DNA from: an uncultured Caldimonas sp.
GTDB taxonomy: Bacteria; Pseudomonadota; Gammaproteobacteria; Burkholderiales; Burkholderiaceae
Direction: 5' to 3'
Assembly: GCF_946480305.1 (NCBI RefSeq)
Contig: NZ_CAMLJQ010000086.1
Coordinates: forward strand, 1 to 7,583
Length of the DNA: 7,583 nt
Part shown: piece after piece, positions 1 to 7,470 of the stretch
Layout of the letters: each line of letters begins with the position of its first letter
Position numbering within the stretch: position 1 is the stretch's first letter
Notes under the pieces: generated by a model
What the model was told of the DNA's origin: nothing
The model's input: the letters and a program-made list of their open reading frames with translations, nothing else
The model's database searches: none
Translations under genes and position numbers: made by a program

Positions 1-1583
1 TGCGCGTTGATCTGCAGCCGTTCGCCACCGCCTTCGGCCGGAACGAACTCGTACACCCCGGCAGGGCAGTAGCGGCTCTCCGGGCCCGCGTACTTCGCCA
101 GGTTCACCTGCACCGGCACCGCGTCGTTCTTCAGCGTCAGGTGCGCAGGCTGGTTCTCCTCGTGGTTGGTGTTGCTGATGAACACCGACGAGAGGCGGTC
201 GAAGGTCAGCTTGCCGTCCGGTTTGGGGTAGGCGATCGGCTGGCACTCGCTGGCAGGCTTCAGGTAGACGTGGTCGGGCTCCTTGCGGTGGAGTGTCCAC
301 GGCGGGCTGCTGATGCCGATCTTGGGCAGGAACCACTGCTCGATGCCCGTCATCAGCTTGGCAATGAGCGGCGGCTTCTTGAACCAGTTCTTGAAGTTGC
401 GCGTCTGCTGCAATTCCTCGTGGAGCCAGCTCTTCTCGAAGGCTTCGGGGTAGGCCGACAGTTCATCCAGCGAGCGGCCCGCCTGCAAGGCGTCAGCGAT
501 GGCATCGGCACACATCATCCCGGTCTTGATCGCTGCGTGGCTGCCCTTGATGCGGGCGGCGTTGAGGTAGCCCGCGTCGCAGCCCACCAGTGCGCCGCCG
601 GGGAACACTGTCTTGGGCAGGGCTTGCGGTGTGCCGTTGTTGATGGCGCGTGCACCGTAGCCGATGCGCTTGCCGCCCTCGAGATGCGCCCGGATCGCGG
701 GGTGCGTCTTCCAGCGCTGCATCTCCTCGAAAGGGCTCATGTACGGGTTCTGGTAGTCGAGCCCGATCACGAAGCCCAGGGTGACCTTGTTGTCCTCGAG
801 GTGATAGAGGAAGCCTCCGCCGAAGGTGTCGTCGTCCATCGGCCATCCGGCGGTGTGCACCACCAGGCCAGGCTTGGCCTTGGCGGGGTCGATCTCCCAC
901 AACTCCTTCACGCCGATGGCATAGGTTTGCGCATCCTTGCCCGCATCGAGCTTGTATTTGGCGATGAGTTGCTTGCCCAGATGGCCGCGGGCCCCTTCGG
1001 CAAACACCGTGTATTTGCCAAGCAACTCCATCCCGAGTTGGAAGTTCGGGCCCGGCTCCCCGTTTTTCTCGACGCCGAGGTTGCCGGTGGCCACGCCCTT
1101 GACCCGGCCCTGGTCGTCGTAGAGCACTTCCGCGGCCGCGAAGCCGGGGAAGATCTCCACGCCCAGCCCTTCAGCCTGCTGCGCCATCCACTTGACCACG
1201 TTGCTCAGCGAGATGACATAGCAGCCGTCGTTGTGGAAGTTGCGCGGCATCAGCCAGTCGGGGACCCGGCTGGAGCCGGTTTCCGTGAGAGTGAGCAGGT
1301 CATCCCCCGTCACGGGCTGATTGAGCGGCGCGCCAAGCTCCTTCCAATTGGGGAACAGCTCGTTCATGGCTCGCGGGTCCATCACCGCGCCGGACAGGAT
1401 GTGAGCGCCCGGCTCCGAGCCCTTCTCCAGCACGCAGACCGAAATCTCCTGGCCTTTTTCTGCTGCGACCTGCTTGAGCCGGATGGCCGTGGCCAGGCCG
1501 GCAGGCCCGCCACCGACGATCACCACGTCGTACTCCATCGACTCGCGGGGACCGTACTGCTCCAGGATCTGCTGTGGGGTCAT
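1..1583 (-). CDS. Electron transfer flavoprotein-ubiquinone oxidoreductase (ETF-QO), C-terminus cut by window edge
   Basis: This enzyme passes electrons from reduced ETF, which is loaded by acyl-CoA dehydrogenases, to ubiquinone at the inner membrane face. It carries FAD and one [4Fe-4S] cluster. The frame gives 527 codons. The FAD dinucleotide fold is at residues 18-36, with GGGPAG at 24-29. Family stretches such as GYLNAARIKGSHAAIKTGM and CQPIAYPKPDGKLTFDRLSS follow. Near the edge RYCPAGVYEF holds C506, the expected first cluster ligand. The remaining three Cys (the family's CVHCKTC segment) would lie just outside, so only about 30 residues appear missing. The ATG at 1583 has AGAGGA about 8 bases upstream; the next ATG (residue 16) also precedes the FAD motif and cannot be excluded. 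It is divergent from the SDR operon. Family assignment is strong; the missing end is a window artefact. Confidence 0.95.
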   Translation of the reverse strand, partial: MTPQQILEQYGPRESMEYDVVIVGGGPAGLATAIRLKQVAAEKGQEISVCVLEKGSEPGAHILSGAVMDPRAMNELFPNWKELGAPLNQPVTGDDLLTLTETGSSRVPDWLMPRNFHNDGCYVISLSNVVKWMAQQAEGLGVEIFPGFAAAEVLYDDQGRVKGVATGNLGVEKNGEPGPNFQLGMELLGKYTVFAEGARGHLGKQLIAKYKLDAGKDAQTYAIGVKELWEIDPAKAKPGLVVHTAGWPMDDDTFGGGFLYHLEDNKVTLGFVIGLDYQNPYMSPFEEMQRWKTHPAIRAHLEGGKRIGYGARAINNGTPQALPKTVFPGGALVGCDAGYLNAARIKGSHAAIKTGMMCADAIADALQAGRSLDELSAYPEAFEKSWLHEELQQTRNFKNWFKKPPLIAKLMTGIEQWFLPKIGISSPPWTLHRKEPDHVYLKPASECQPIAYPKPDGKLTFDRLSSVFISNTNHEENQPAHLTLKNDAVPVQVNLAKYAGPESRYCPAGVYEFVPAEGGGERLQINA

Positions 1584-1627
1584 CGTCTCGTTCCTCTAAT
1601 GTCTTGGGTTCGGCTGCGGACCGGGGG

Positions 1628-1656
1628 ATTCTATCGGTCTGCGGCAAAAAATCGAA
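1628..1656 (-). promoter_or_regulatory. Weak candidate promoter for the ETF-QO gene
   Basis: On the minus strand a TAGAAT hexamer (1628-1633) is a good -10. It is 17 bases from TTCGAT (1651-1656), a poor -35 embedded in an AT-rich patch with a run of six T. The small dyad ATCG-AA-CGAT (1651-1660) overlaps the -35 and could bind a regulator. It lies about 45 bases before the start codon in the 247-bp divergent gap. No equally clear promoter is visible for the rightward SDR operon in the same gap. Confidence 0.3.
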
Positions 1657-1830
1657 CGATCGTGCTTTTATTTTCTTATGCCTGCGCCTGCATCCGTGCT
1701 GCATGGCGGAAGAAGGGCTGTTTGTCCACACAGCGACACGTCCCGGCAGCCGGCTCCCGCTATCCTTGCCGCATCCGCGCGGCCACACACGCGCAAACGA
1801 CACACGATACCTGAGACACGAGAGGCTTCC

Positions 1831-2613
1831 ATGGCTTACAGCATCGACTTATCCGGGCGCGTCGCGCTCATCACCGGCGCGTCCAGCGGTCTGGGCACGC
1901 AGTTCGCGAAGACGCTCGCCAACGCGGGTGCGGCGGTCGTGCTCGCCGGCCGTCGCGTCGAGCGCCTGAAGACCCTGCGAGCCGAGATCGAGGCCGCTGG
2001 CGGCGACGCGCACGTGGTCGGCCTCGACGTGACTGACACGGCCAGCATCCGCTCAGCCGTCGCGCACGCGGAAACCGAAGTCGGTGCCATCGACATACTC
2101 GTCAACAACTCGGGTGTGAGCACCACCCAGAAGTTGATCGATGTCACGCCGGACGATTACGACTACGTCTTCGACACCAATACGCGCGGCGCCTTCTTCG
2201 TCGCACAGGAGGTCGGCAAACGCATGCTGGCGAGGGCGCGTGGCGCGGCGCCGGGCACCTACACCGGTGGCCGCATCGTCAATGTCGCTTCGATGGCGGG
2301 GCTGCGGCCGCTCGGGCAGATCGGCGTCTATGCGATGAGCAAGGCCGCCGTGGTGCACATGACGCGTGCGATGGCGCTCGAATGGGGGCGCTACGGCATC
2401 AACGTCAACGCGGTGTGCCCCGGCTACATCGACACCGAGATCAACCATCACCACTGGGAAACCGAGCAGGGCCAGAAGCTGATCCAGATGCTGCCCCGCA
2501 AGCGTCTCGGCCAACCGCAGGATCTCGACGCGCTGATCGTGATGCTCTGCTCCAATGAGAGCCATTTCATCAACGGTGCGGTGATCGCCGCCGACGACGG
2601 ATTCGGCGTCTGA
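1831..2613 (+). CDS. Short-chain dehydrogenase/reductase (classical SDR), probably NADP(H)-linked, acyl-CoA context
   Basis: This is a 260-residue classical SDR with a Rossmann fold. It carries the cofactor motif TGASSGLG (15-22), NNSG (92-95) and a full catalytic tetrad N117, S154, Y167 (in YAMSK) and K171. After the second beta strand the sequence is AGRR (39-42), and basic residues there usually mean NADP(H) preference. CPGYIDTEI follows the active site as in 3-oxoacyl or 3-hydroxyacyl reductases, and an in-frame HHH occurs near residues 205-207. The ATG at 1831 has AGAGG 7-8 bases upstream; an upstream in-frame ATG at 1678 would add 51 residues unlike any SDR and is rejected. Its stop overlaps the yceH start by one base. 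Substrate is not readable; the neighbouring thioesterase and ETF-QO suggest a 3-hydroxyacyl-CoA or a similar lipid or branched-chain intermediate. Confidence 0.93.
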   Translation: MAYSIDLSGRVALITGASSGLGTQFAKTLANAGAAVVLAGRRVERLKTLRAEIEAAGGDAHVVGLDVTDTASIRSAVAHAETEVGAIDILVNNSGVSTTQKLIDVTPDDYDYVFDTNTRGAFFVAQEVGKRMLARARGAAPGTYTGGRIVNVASMAGLRPLGQIGVYAMSKAAVVHMTRAMALEWGRYGINVNAVCPGYIDTEINHHHWETEQGQKLIQMLPRKRLGQPQDLDALIVMLCSNESHFINGAVIAADDGFGV

Positions 2614-3263
2614 TGGGCGGCACGGTCCTGCGCTCCCTGTCGGCGGCCGAATGCCGGGTTCTCGGCGTGCTGGTCGAGAAGCAACTGACAGTGCCCGACA
2701 CCTACCCGCTGTCGCTCAACGCCCTCACGGCAGGCTGCAACCAGAAGACCGCGCGCCAGCCGGTCATGGAGCTGGGCGAGGCCGAGGTGCAGCAGACGGT
2801 CGACGAGTTGCGGCACCTGAGCCTCGTCAACCAGACGACAGGCAGTCGCGTCAGCCGCTACGAACACAACGCGCAGCGCGTGCTCGGCATACCGAGCCAG
2901 AGCGTCGTGCTGCTCACGCTGCTGATGTTGCGCGGCCCCCAGACGGCGGCCGAGTTGCGCATCCATAGCGAGCGCATGCACCGATTCGCGGATGTGTCGT
3001 CGGTCGAAGCGTTTCTTGATGAATTGTCCGAGCGGGATCCTCCGCTCGTCGCCAGGCTCCCGCGAGCTCCGGGCACCCGCGAGCATCGCTGGGCCCACCT
3101 GCTCGGCGGACCCGTGGAAGCCGCGTCGGTCGCCCATGCAGAGCCAGCCTCGCCGCCCACGCCCAACGAACTGACGGCACTGCGGGCAGAAGTGGCGGAG
3201 CTCCGAGCGCTGGTCGAGCATCTTTACTCTGAACTGGGCGTGAAGAAGGCAGACGCACCATGA
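2613..3263 (+). CDS. yceH: YceH family protein (DUF480/UPF0502), tandem winged-helix fold
   Basis: This 216-residue protein matches the YceH family, whose function is not established. The diagnostic N-terminal block is present: [16 protein letters not shown] (9-24), then [18 protein letters not shown] and [10 protein letters not shown]. These form the first winged-helix-like domain. [11 protein letters not shown] leads to a second domain with [20 protein letters not shown]. The C-terminus (about 185-209) is a leucine-heptad coiled coil, [21 protein letters not shown], which suggests self-association. The linker before it (about 163-184) is Ala/Pro-rich and variable. The start ATG shares its A with the TGA of the SDR gene, and the stop is contained in the thioesterase start (ATGA). 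The protein is therefore probably translationally coupled to both enzymes. The winged helices hint at nucleic-acid binding, but this is inference. Confidence 0.92.
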   Translation: MGGTVLRSLSAAECRVLGVLVEKQLTVPDTYPLSLNALTAGCNQKTARQPVMELGEAEVQQTVDELRHLSLVNQTTGSRVSRYEHNAQRVLGIPSQSVVLLTLLMLRGPQTAAELRIHSERMHRFADVSSVEAFLDELSERDPPLVARLPRAPGTREHRWAHLLGGPVEAASVAHAEPASPPTPNELTALRAEVAELRALVEHLYSELGVKKADAP

Positions 3264-3679
3264 GGATCGACATTCCTGAGCAGAAGAAGCTCGTCCATGA
3301 AATGCAGATTCCCATCCGCTGGGGCGACATGGACGCGATGGGACACGTCAACAACGCAATGTATTTCCGCTACCTGGAGATCATTCGCATCGAGTGGCTG
3401 CACGGGCTGGGTGGCGCACCTGATCCACAAGGCACCGGGCCGGTGATCATCAACGCGTTCTGCAACTTCTATCGGCAATTGGAGTTCCCGGGGACATTGC
3501 TGGCGAAGCACTATGTCGCCAACCCGGGGCGAACGAGTTTCGACACCTTCATTACCCTGGAGCGGACGGACAGCCCGGGGGTCGTCTACGCTGCGGGGGG
3601 CGCCACCACCGTGTGGGTCGACTTTCCGCAGCAGAAGTCCGTGCCGTTGCCGGATTGGTTGCGAGCGGCCATCGAGTGA
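3260..3679 (+). CDS. Acyl-CoA thioesterase, 4HBT/YbgC-like hotdog fold
   Basis: A 139-residue single hotdog-domain protein that would hydrolyse an acyl-CoA to the free acid and CoA, as a cytoplasmic oligomer. The signature [21 protein letters not shown] lies at residues 20-40. By alignment from memory to 4-hydroxybenzoyl-CoA thioesterase, D25 in the DxD pair is the catalytic carboxylate and H29-V-N-N the conserved following turn. A long central helix and beta strands follow, including [14 protein letters not shown] and TVWVDF. Length is normal for the family. The ATG overlaps the yceH stop by four bases, with GAAGG (3245-3249) as a plausible binding site inside yceH. It is the last gene of the operon and ends 3 bases before the convergent regulator stop. 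Chain-length or aryl specificity cannot be told. Confidence 0.92.
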   Translation: MRIDIPEQKKLVHEMQIPIRWGDMDAMGHVNNAMYFRYLEIIRIEWLHGLGGAPDPQGTGPVIINAFCNFYRQLEFPGTLLAKHYVANPGRTSFDTFITLERTDSPGVVYAAGGATTVWVDFPQQKSVPLPDWLRAAIE

Positions 3680-3682
3680 CGT

Positions 3683-4231
3683 TCATCCGGCGAGCAGCCG
3701 CTGCACCAGTTCCGGTGTCGTCGACGCCTTGAACTTCCGCATCAGTCGCGCCCGGTAGATGTCGACCGTGCGATGACTGATCTCCAGTGCCTTGCCGATC
3801 TGCTTGCTGGTCTGGCCCTCGATCAGCAACGCAGCCACCTCACGCTCACGCCCGGTGAGTTCGGCCTTCACTGGCCGGCGCGAGGACAGGTCCTCAAAAG
3901 ACCATATGCCTGCGGCATGGGGCGAGGCCCGTTCCATTGCGCGCCCGGTCACGTGGCACCAGAACAGCTCTCCGTCCCCGCGTTTCATGATCCGGTCATC
4001 CGCGTAGCGGCCGCGTGCATTCAGTACCGGTGCGATCCGCTCTCCGGTACGCTCGAACTCCTCGGGGCTCGGGTAGAGCACCAGAAACGACTGCCCGACC
4101 AGCAACTCGCGCGAAGTGCGGAACATTTCCGCTAGCGCTTCGTTGCAATCGACGATCACGCGGTGTCGGGACAGCACGAGTCCCACAGGTGCAAGCTCGA
4201 AGGCGATCCGGTAGTCGATGTCCTGGCCCAT
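3683..4231 (-). CDS. PAS domain plus LuxR-type (FixJ-like) helix-turn-helix transcriptional regulator
   Basis: A 182-residue cytoplasmic regulator. Residues about 9-115 form a single PAS sensor domain (APVGLVLSRHRVIVDCNEALAEMF, then GQSFLVLYP and a C-terminal strand GIWSFEDLS). Residues 122-182 are a LuxR/GerE helix-turn-helix: LTGREREVAALLIEG, scaffold helix TSKQIGKALEI and recognition helix SHRTVDIYRARLM. The last part closely resembles the C-terminal domain of FixJ (SPRTVEVHRA type). There is no receiver domain and no acyl-homoserine-lactone domain, so control would come from a ligand, redox state or cofactor sensed by the PAS fold. No obvious haem or Cys-rich motif was seen. The gene is divergent from scoAB with a perfect dyad between them, so it likely regulates scoAB and itself. 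The ribosome site before the ATG at 4231 is weak (GGGG), and no alternative start was found. The signal sensed is unknown. Confidence 0.9.
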   Translation of the reverse strand: MGQDIDYRIAFELAPVGLVLSRHRVIVDCNEALAEMFRTSRELLVGQSFLVLYPSPEEFERTGERIAPVLNARGRYADDRIMKRGDGELFWCHVTGRAMERASPHAAGIWSFEDLSSRRPVKAELTGREREVAALLIEGQTSKQIGKALEISHRTVDIYRARLMRKFKASTTPELVQRLLAG

Positions 4232-4279
4232 GCTGCGTGCCCCGGCCTCATTGCCATCGAGGGCTTCCCTTAGGCGATT

Positions 4280-4299
4280 CTACGTATGCCGATACGTAG
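4280..4299. promoter_or_regulatory. Perfect inverted repeat, candidate operator between the regulator and scoA
   Basis: CTACGTAT-GCCG-ATACGTAG is a perfect dyad with 8-base arms and a 4-base spacer. Its centre is about 60 bases before scoA and 58 before the divergent regulator. The half-site ATACGTAG differs by one base from the FixJ selected site GTAMGTAG (recalled from memory), and the adjacent regulator has a FixJ-like DNA-binding domain. If it binds as an activator near -41, the scoA transcript would start around 4331. No strong -10 or -35 was recognised there, which suits activator dependence. Binding itself is inferred. Confidence 0.65.
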
Positions 4300-4349
4300 T
4301 ACGCTGTGCGCCGTTTCCCCATTCCAGTTCCTGTCTAAAGGAGACTCGC

Positions 4350-5051
4350 ATGAACAAGGTGTATCCGGGCGCCGCCGAGGCGCTGAAGGGCATCGTCAAG
4401 GACGGCCAGTTGATGGCCGTGGGTGGCTTCGGGTTGTGCGGCATCCCGGAAGCCCTGATCGACGCCTTGCAAGCCTCGGGCGTGCAAGGGCTGACCGTGA
4501 TCTCCAACAATGCCGGCGTCGACGGCTTCGGTCTCGGCAAGCTGCTCGCGACCCGCCAGATCAAGAAGATGATCTCGAGCTATGTCGGCGAGAACAAGGA
4601 GTTCGAGCGGCAGTACCTGTCCGGCGAACTGGAGCTGGAATTCACCCCGCAGGGCACGCTCGCCGAGAAGCTTCGTGCCGGCGGCGCCGGCATCCCCGCC
4701 TTCTTCACCCGCACGGGGGTCGGCACCATCGTCGCAGAAGGCAAGGAAGTGCGCGAGTTCGACGGCGTACCCTACGTGATGGAGCGATCCCTCGTGCCCG
4801 ATGTCTCGCTGGTCAAGGCCTACATCGCTGACAAATCGGGCAACCTCGTGTTCCGCCGCACGGCGCGCAACTTCAACCCCAATGTGGCGATGGCCGGCAA
4901 GGTGACGATCGTCGAAGTCGAGAAGCTGGTCGAGACCGGAGAACTGGATCCGGATCAGGTCCATCTCCCTGGCATCTTTGTGCACCGCATCGTGGTGAAC
5001 GCCACGCCCGAGAAACGCATCGAGCAGCGCACCGTGCGCGCCTCGACCTGA
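4350..5051 (+). CDS. scoA: Succinyl-CoA:3-ketoacid CoA-transferase subunit A
   Basis: The alpha subunit of a heteromeric CoA-transferase (EC 2.8.3.5 type), which moves CoA from succinyl-CoA to acetoacetate and so activates ketone bodies for thiolysis to acetyl-CoA. The 233-residue chain carries the family-1 signature [11 protein letters not shown] (24-34). The LCGIPE form is typical of SCOT enzymes; 3-oxoadipate transferases (PcaI) usually differ there. [13 protein letters not shown] and the [20 protein letters not shown] stretch follow, as expected. The ATG at 4350 has a strong AAGGAG (4338-4343) six bases upstream, which decides against the longer frame opening at 4218. It is followed after 22 bases by scoB. 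Acetoacetate is the most likely acceptor, though related 3-keto acids are possible. Confidence 0.95.
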   Translation: MNKVYPGAAEALKGIVKDGQLMAVGGFGLCGIPEALIDALQASGVQGLTVISNNAGVDGFGLGKLLATRQIKKMISSYVGENKEFERQYLSGELELEFTPQGTLAEKLRAGGAGIPAFFTRTGVGTIVAEGKEVREFDGVPYVMERSLVPDVSLVKAYIADKSGNLVFRRTARNFNPNVAMAGKVTIVEVEKLVETGELDPDQVHLPGIFVHRIVVNATPEKRIEQRTVRAST

Positions 5052-5073
5052 ACGCAGCCCAAGGAGAACAGCA

Positions 5074-5718
5074 ATGGCTTGGAACCGTGACGAAATGGCC
5101 GCCCGTGCCGCGCGCGAGCTGCAGGACGGCTTCTACGTGAACCTGGGCATCGGTTTGCCCACCCTGGTCGCCAACCATGTGCCGCAAGGCATGGAGGTGT
5201 GGCTGCAAAGCGAGAACGGACTGCTCGGCATTGGCCCGTTCCCGACGGAGGATCAGGTCGACGCCGACTTGATCAACGCCGGCAAGCAGACCGTCACCAC
5301 GCTACCCGGCTCTTCGATCTTCTCTTCTGCCGATTCCTTCGCGATGATCCGTGGCGGCAAGATCAATCTCGCGATTCTCGGTGCCATGCAGGTCAGCGAA
5401 AAGGGAGACCTGGCCAACTGGATGATCCCGGGCAAGATGGTCAAGGGCATGGGTGGGGCCATGGACCTGGTCGCTGGCGTTGGCCGCGTGGTCGTGCTGA
5501 TGGAGCACAGCGCAAAGAATGGCGAGCACAAGCTGCTGCAGAAGTGCACCTTGCCGCTCACGGGCGTCGGGGTGGTCAACCGCATCATCACTGACCTCTG
5601 CGTACTCGACGTCACGCCGGAAGGTTTTCAGTGCGTTGAACTGGCGCCGGGTGTGACGCCCGAGGAAATCCGCACGAAGACAGGCGCCCACGTGCACTTG
5701 TCCCACCTCGTTGCTTGA
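5074..5718 (+). CDS. scoB: Succinyl-CoA:3-ketoacid CoA-transferase subunit B
   Basis: The beta, catalytic subunit partnering ScoA. The 214 residues contain [15 protein letters not shown] (23-37) and the family signature [13 protein letters not shown], in which E47 is the glutamate that forms the enzyme-CoA thioester. Downstream, [31 protein letters not shown] and [18 protein letters not shown] are standard SCOT blocks. Length is normal and the catalytic residue intact, so the pair should be active. The intergenic gap of 22 bases carries AAGGAG (5061-5066) seven bases before the ATG, a strong site like that of scoA, fitting equal subunit synthesis. The gene is convergent with bpt. Confidence 0.95.
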   Translation: MAWNRDEMAARAARELQDGFYVNLGIGLPTLVANHVPQGMEVWLQSENGLLGIGPFPTEDQVDADLINAGKQTVTTLPGSSIFSSADSFAMIRGGKINLAILGAMQVSEKGDLANWMIPGKMVKGMGGAMDLVAGVGRVVVLMEHSAKNGEHKLLQKCTLPLTGVGVVNRIITDLCVLDVTPEGFQCVELAPGVTPEEIRTKTGAHVHLSHLVA

Positions 5719-5730
5719 CAAGGCGCAGCA

Positions 5731-5748
5731 GGCCGGCTTAGGCCGGCC
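5731..5748. terminator. Short GC-rich hairpin between convergent scoB and bpt
   Basis: GGCCGGC-TTAG-GCCGGCC is a perfect 7-bp stem with a 4-base loop, starting 12 bases after the scoB stop. The reverse complement of TTA in the loop is the TAA stop of bpt. Being symmetrical it could serve both convergent transcripts. It has no T-run on either side, so intrinsic termination would be weak; mRNA 3'-end protection is an alternative. Confidence 0.45.
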
Positions 5749-6478
5749 CAGGTCGCCAGTGGCCCTCGAGTAGCAATTCGTGCGGCCGGAACTGGGCCTT
5801 GTACGCCATCTTGCGGCTGTCGGCGATCCAGTATCCGAGGTAGACGTAAGGCAGCCTGAGCTGCCTCGTCTGCTCGATCTGCCACAGCACGTTGTACGTG
5901 CCGTAGCTCGTGTTGGGCTCGGGCTCATAGAACGTGTAGACGGCCGAAAGCCCGTCGTTCAGCACGTCGAGGATGGACACCATCTTCAGCGCCCCCAGTT
6001 CGCCGTGGGGAGCCGCCTCACGAAACTCGACCAGCCGTGAGTTCACCCGACTCTGCAGAAGAAACTGTGTGTACTGATCGATGCTGTCGTGGTCCATGCC
6101 CCCGCCGCTATGTCGGCCCGACTGATAGCGCAAATACAACTGATAGTGCTCCGGCACGAAGCACAGTCGCAGCACGCGGGCCTGGAGACCGGCATGCGCC
6201 TTCGCCGCGCGGCGCTGGCTGCGGTTCGGCTCGAAGGCGTGAACGGGAATGCGCAAAGGAACGCACGCCTTGCATCCGTCGCAGTACGGGCGGTACGTGA
6301 ACATCCCACTGCGGCGGAATCCCTTGAACACCAAGTCCGAGTAGGTCTCTGCCTGGATGAGGTGACTGGGCGTCGCGACCTGGGAGCGAGCCTGCCGCCC
6401 CGGCAGGTAACTGCACGGGTAGGGCGCCGTTGCATAAAACTGCAGGGACGCGAGAGGTAGCTCCTTGGGGTGGGTCAT
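5738..6478 (-). CDS. bpt: Aspartate/glutamate leucyltransferase (Bpt, bacterial ATE homologue)
   Basis: This enzyme transfers Leu from leucyl-tRNA to proteins with N-terminal Asp or Glu, turning them into ClpS/ClpAP substrates (bacterial N-degron pathway). Many databases label it arginyltransferase (ate). The 246-residue protein has the conserved N-terminal domain: PCSYLPGR (21-28), then [22 protein letters not shown] (53-74) with C66, C69 and C72, which with C22 make the family's conserved cysteine set. The C-terminal acetyltransferase-like half carries [30 protein letters not shown] (211-218) and YKAQFRPHE (226-234). All diagnostic blocks and the usual length are present. Its ATG overlaps the aat stop (ATGA), so the two are probably translationally coupled, although the site before it (AGAGAG) is weak. 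Confidence 0.94.
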   Translation of the reverse strand: MTHPKELPLASLQFYATAPYPCSYLPGRQARSQVATPSHLIQAETYSDLVFKGFRRSGMFTYRPYCDGCKACVPLRIPVHAFEPNRSQRRAAKAHAGLQARVLRLCFVPEHYQLYLRYQSGRHSGGGMDHDSIDQYTQFLLQSRVNSRLVEFREAAPHGELGALKMVSILDVLNDGLSAVYTFYEPEPNTSYGTYNVLWQIEQTRQLRLPYVYLGYWIADSRKMAYKAQFRPHELLLEGHWRPGPA

Positions 6479-7263
6479 CTCTCTGGGCTCGGGTCAAGCG
6501 AAGGGGTCGGCTGGGGGCTCAAGTTGAGCTGGCGCCACATCGAAGGATGATAGGACCATTCTGGAACAGGAGGCCGCTGCGTCGCCGTGTGCAAATGCAA
6601 GGTGAACTCGCGACGCGAAATTTCGCGAGCGCCAAGCGATGCGAGGTGGGCCGTACGTTGCTGGCAGTCGATCAACTCTATGCCGTGTTCCCGGCAAAAC
6701 GCGACCAGCGCTGCCAGCGCGATCTTCGATGCATCGGTGCTGCGTGAGAACATGGATTCGCCAAAGAACATTCTTCCGACTGACACCCCGTACAGCCCGC
6801 CGGCCAACTGACCGTCGATCCAGGTTTCGAAGGAATGAACCTCGCCTAGTTGGTGCCACGCGCAATAGGCGTTCACCATCTCAGGCACGATCCACGTGCC
6901 GTCCTGCCCCGGGCGCGGGGTTCTCGCACAGGCGGTGATCACCTCACGAAAAGCCGAGTCGACGCGGATGGAGCAGTTGGGGGAGGCGATGAACCTGAGG
7001 AGCGTTCGTCGCAACGAGCGGGAGAGCTTGAACTCGCTCGTGCGTAACGTCATTCGCGGGTCCGGGCTCCACCAGAGGATGGGCTGGCCCAAGCTGTACC
7101 AGGGAAAGATGCCGTGCTCGTAAGCCCGCCGCAGGCGATCGGGCGTGAGATCTCCCCCTGCGGCAAGCAGGCCTGGCGCCTCGGATCGTGAGCCTAAAGC
7201 CTGCTCGACCGGGGGGAACTCGTCCACCCGGTCCTCAAGCCACGTGATCGACAAAGCACTCAT
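6475..7263 (-). CDS. aat: Leucyl/phenylalanyl-tRNA--protein transferase
   Basis: Aat adds Leu or Phe from charged tRNA to N-terminal Lys or Arg, marking proteins for ClpS/ClpAP degradation in the cytoplasm. The 262 residues contain FPPVEQAL, then [21 protein letters not shown] (31-51), the diagnostic [20 protein letters not shown] (51-70), [12 protein letters not shown], and the C-terminal block [20 protein letters not shown]. Everything expected for a functional enzyme is present. The C-terminal tail beyond about residue 235 is Pro/Ser-rich and longer than in E. coli, where the family is about 234 residues. The ATG at 7263 has only a weak AGG about 12 bases upstream and no other in-frame start fits. 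It is the first gene of the aat-bpt operon, so one operon covers both classes of N-degron substrate. Confidence 0.95.
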   Translation of the reverse strand: MSALSITWLEDRVDEFPPVEQALGSRSEAPGLLAAGGDLTPDRLRRAYEHGIFPWYSLGQPILWWSPDPRMTLRTSEFKLSRSLRRTLLRFIASPNCSIRVDSAFREVITACARTPRPGQDGTWIVPEMVNAYCAWHQLGEVHSFETWIDGQLAGGLYGVSVGRMFFGESMFSRSTDASKIALAALVAFCREHGIELIDCQQRTAHLASLGAREISRREFTLHLHTATQRPPVPEWSYHPSMWRQLNLSPQPTPSLDPSPER

Positions 7264-7311
7264 GAAGCGATGCTGCCTGAGAGTTCAAGCCCCCGCGAGG
7301 CGTAGGCTGGC

Positions 7312-7341
7312 AAAAAGAAAGGGCGGCCCTGGGCCGCCCTT
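7312..7341 (-). terminator. Rho-independent terminator pointing toward aat
   Basis: On the minus strand AAGGGCGGCC-CAG-GGCCGCCCTT forms a perfect 10-bp stem with a 3-base loop. It is followed directly by TTTCTTTTT (overlapping the last stem bases), the classic intrinsic-terminator layout. On the plus strand only TTGAATT follows, so it is directional. It ends 48 bases before the aat start codon. It may end a transcript from further right, a small RNA from 7342-7583, or act as an attenuator in a long aat leader. Confidence 0.8.
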
Positions 7342-7470
7342 GAATTGCCGATGACAGGAGAGATCGTAGAGGTTCCCCAACCGCTGGATCAGACCTACCG
7401 GCCAAGCGCGGGCTACGCGTCATGGCACCATGCCCGTCTTGCGAAGAAGGATACCGCCCGGTGGCCTGGT

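Noticed and set aside
141..1814. 557-codon open frame on the plus strand, antisense to ETF-QO
   Set aside because: It lies opposite a clear ETF-QO gene that has motifs throughout, and its own translation shows no recognisable domain. High GC keeps antisense frames open, so this is a shadow.
1678..1830. N-terminal extension of the SDR from an upstream ATG
   Set aside because: The extra 51 residues have no SDR similarity, while the ATG at 1831 has a ribosome site and gives the normal N-terminus just before the beta strand of TGASSGLG.
2448..3221. 257-codon minus-strand frame opposite the SDR end and yceH
   Set aside because: It is antisense to two well-supported genes, has no family features and no promoter or ribosome site.
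4218..4349. Longer start for scoA
   Set aside because: The extra residues run through the operator dyad and leader, while the ATG at 4350 has an AAGGAG at ideal distance and matches ScoA N-termini.
7264..7285. Glycine-riboswitch-like 3' end (ACTCTCAGGCA on the minus strand) before aat
   Set aside because: The rest of the aptamer is absent: no CCGAAGG core and no matching GGAGAG arm upstream, and the A-rich tail after AGGCA is missing. Chance similarity.
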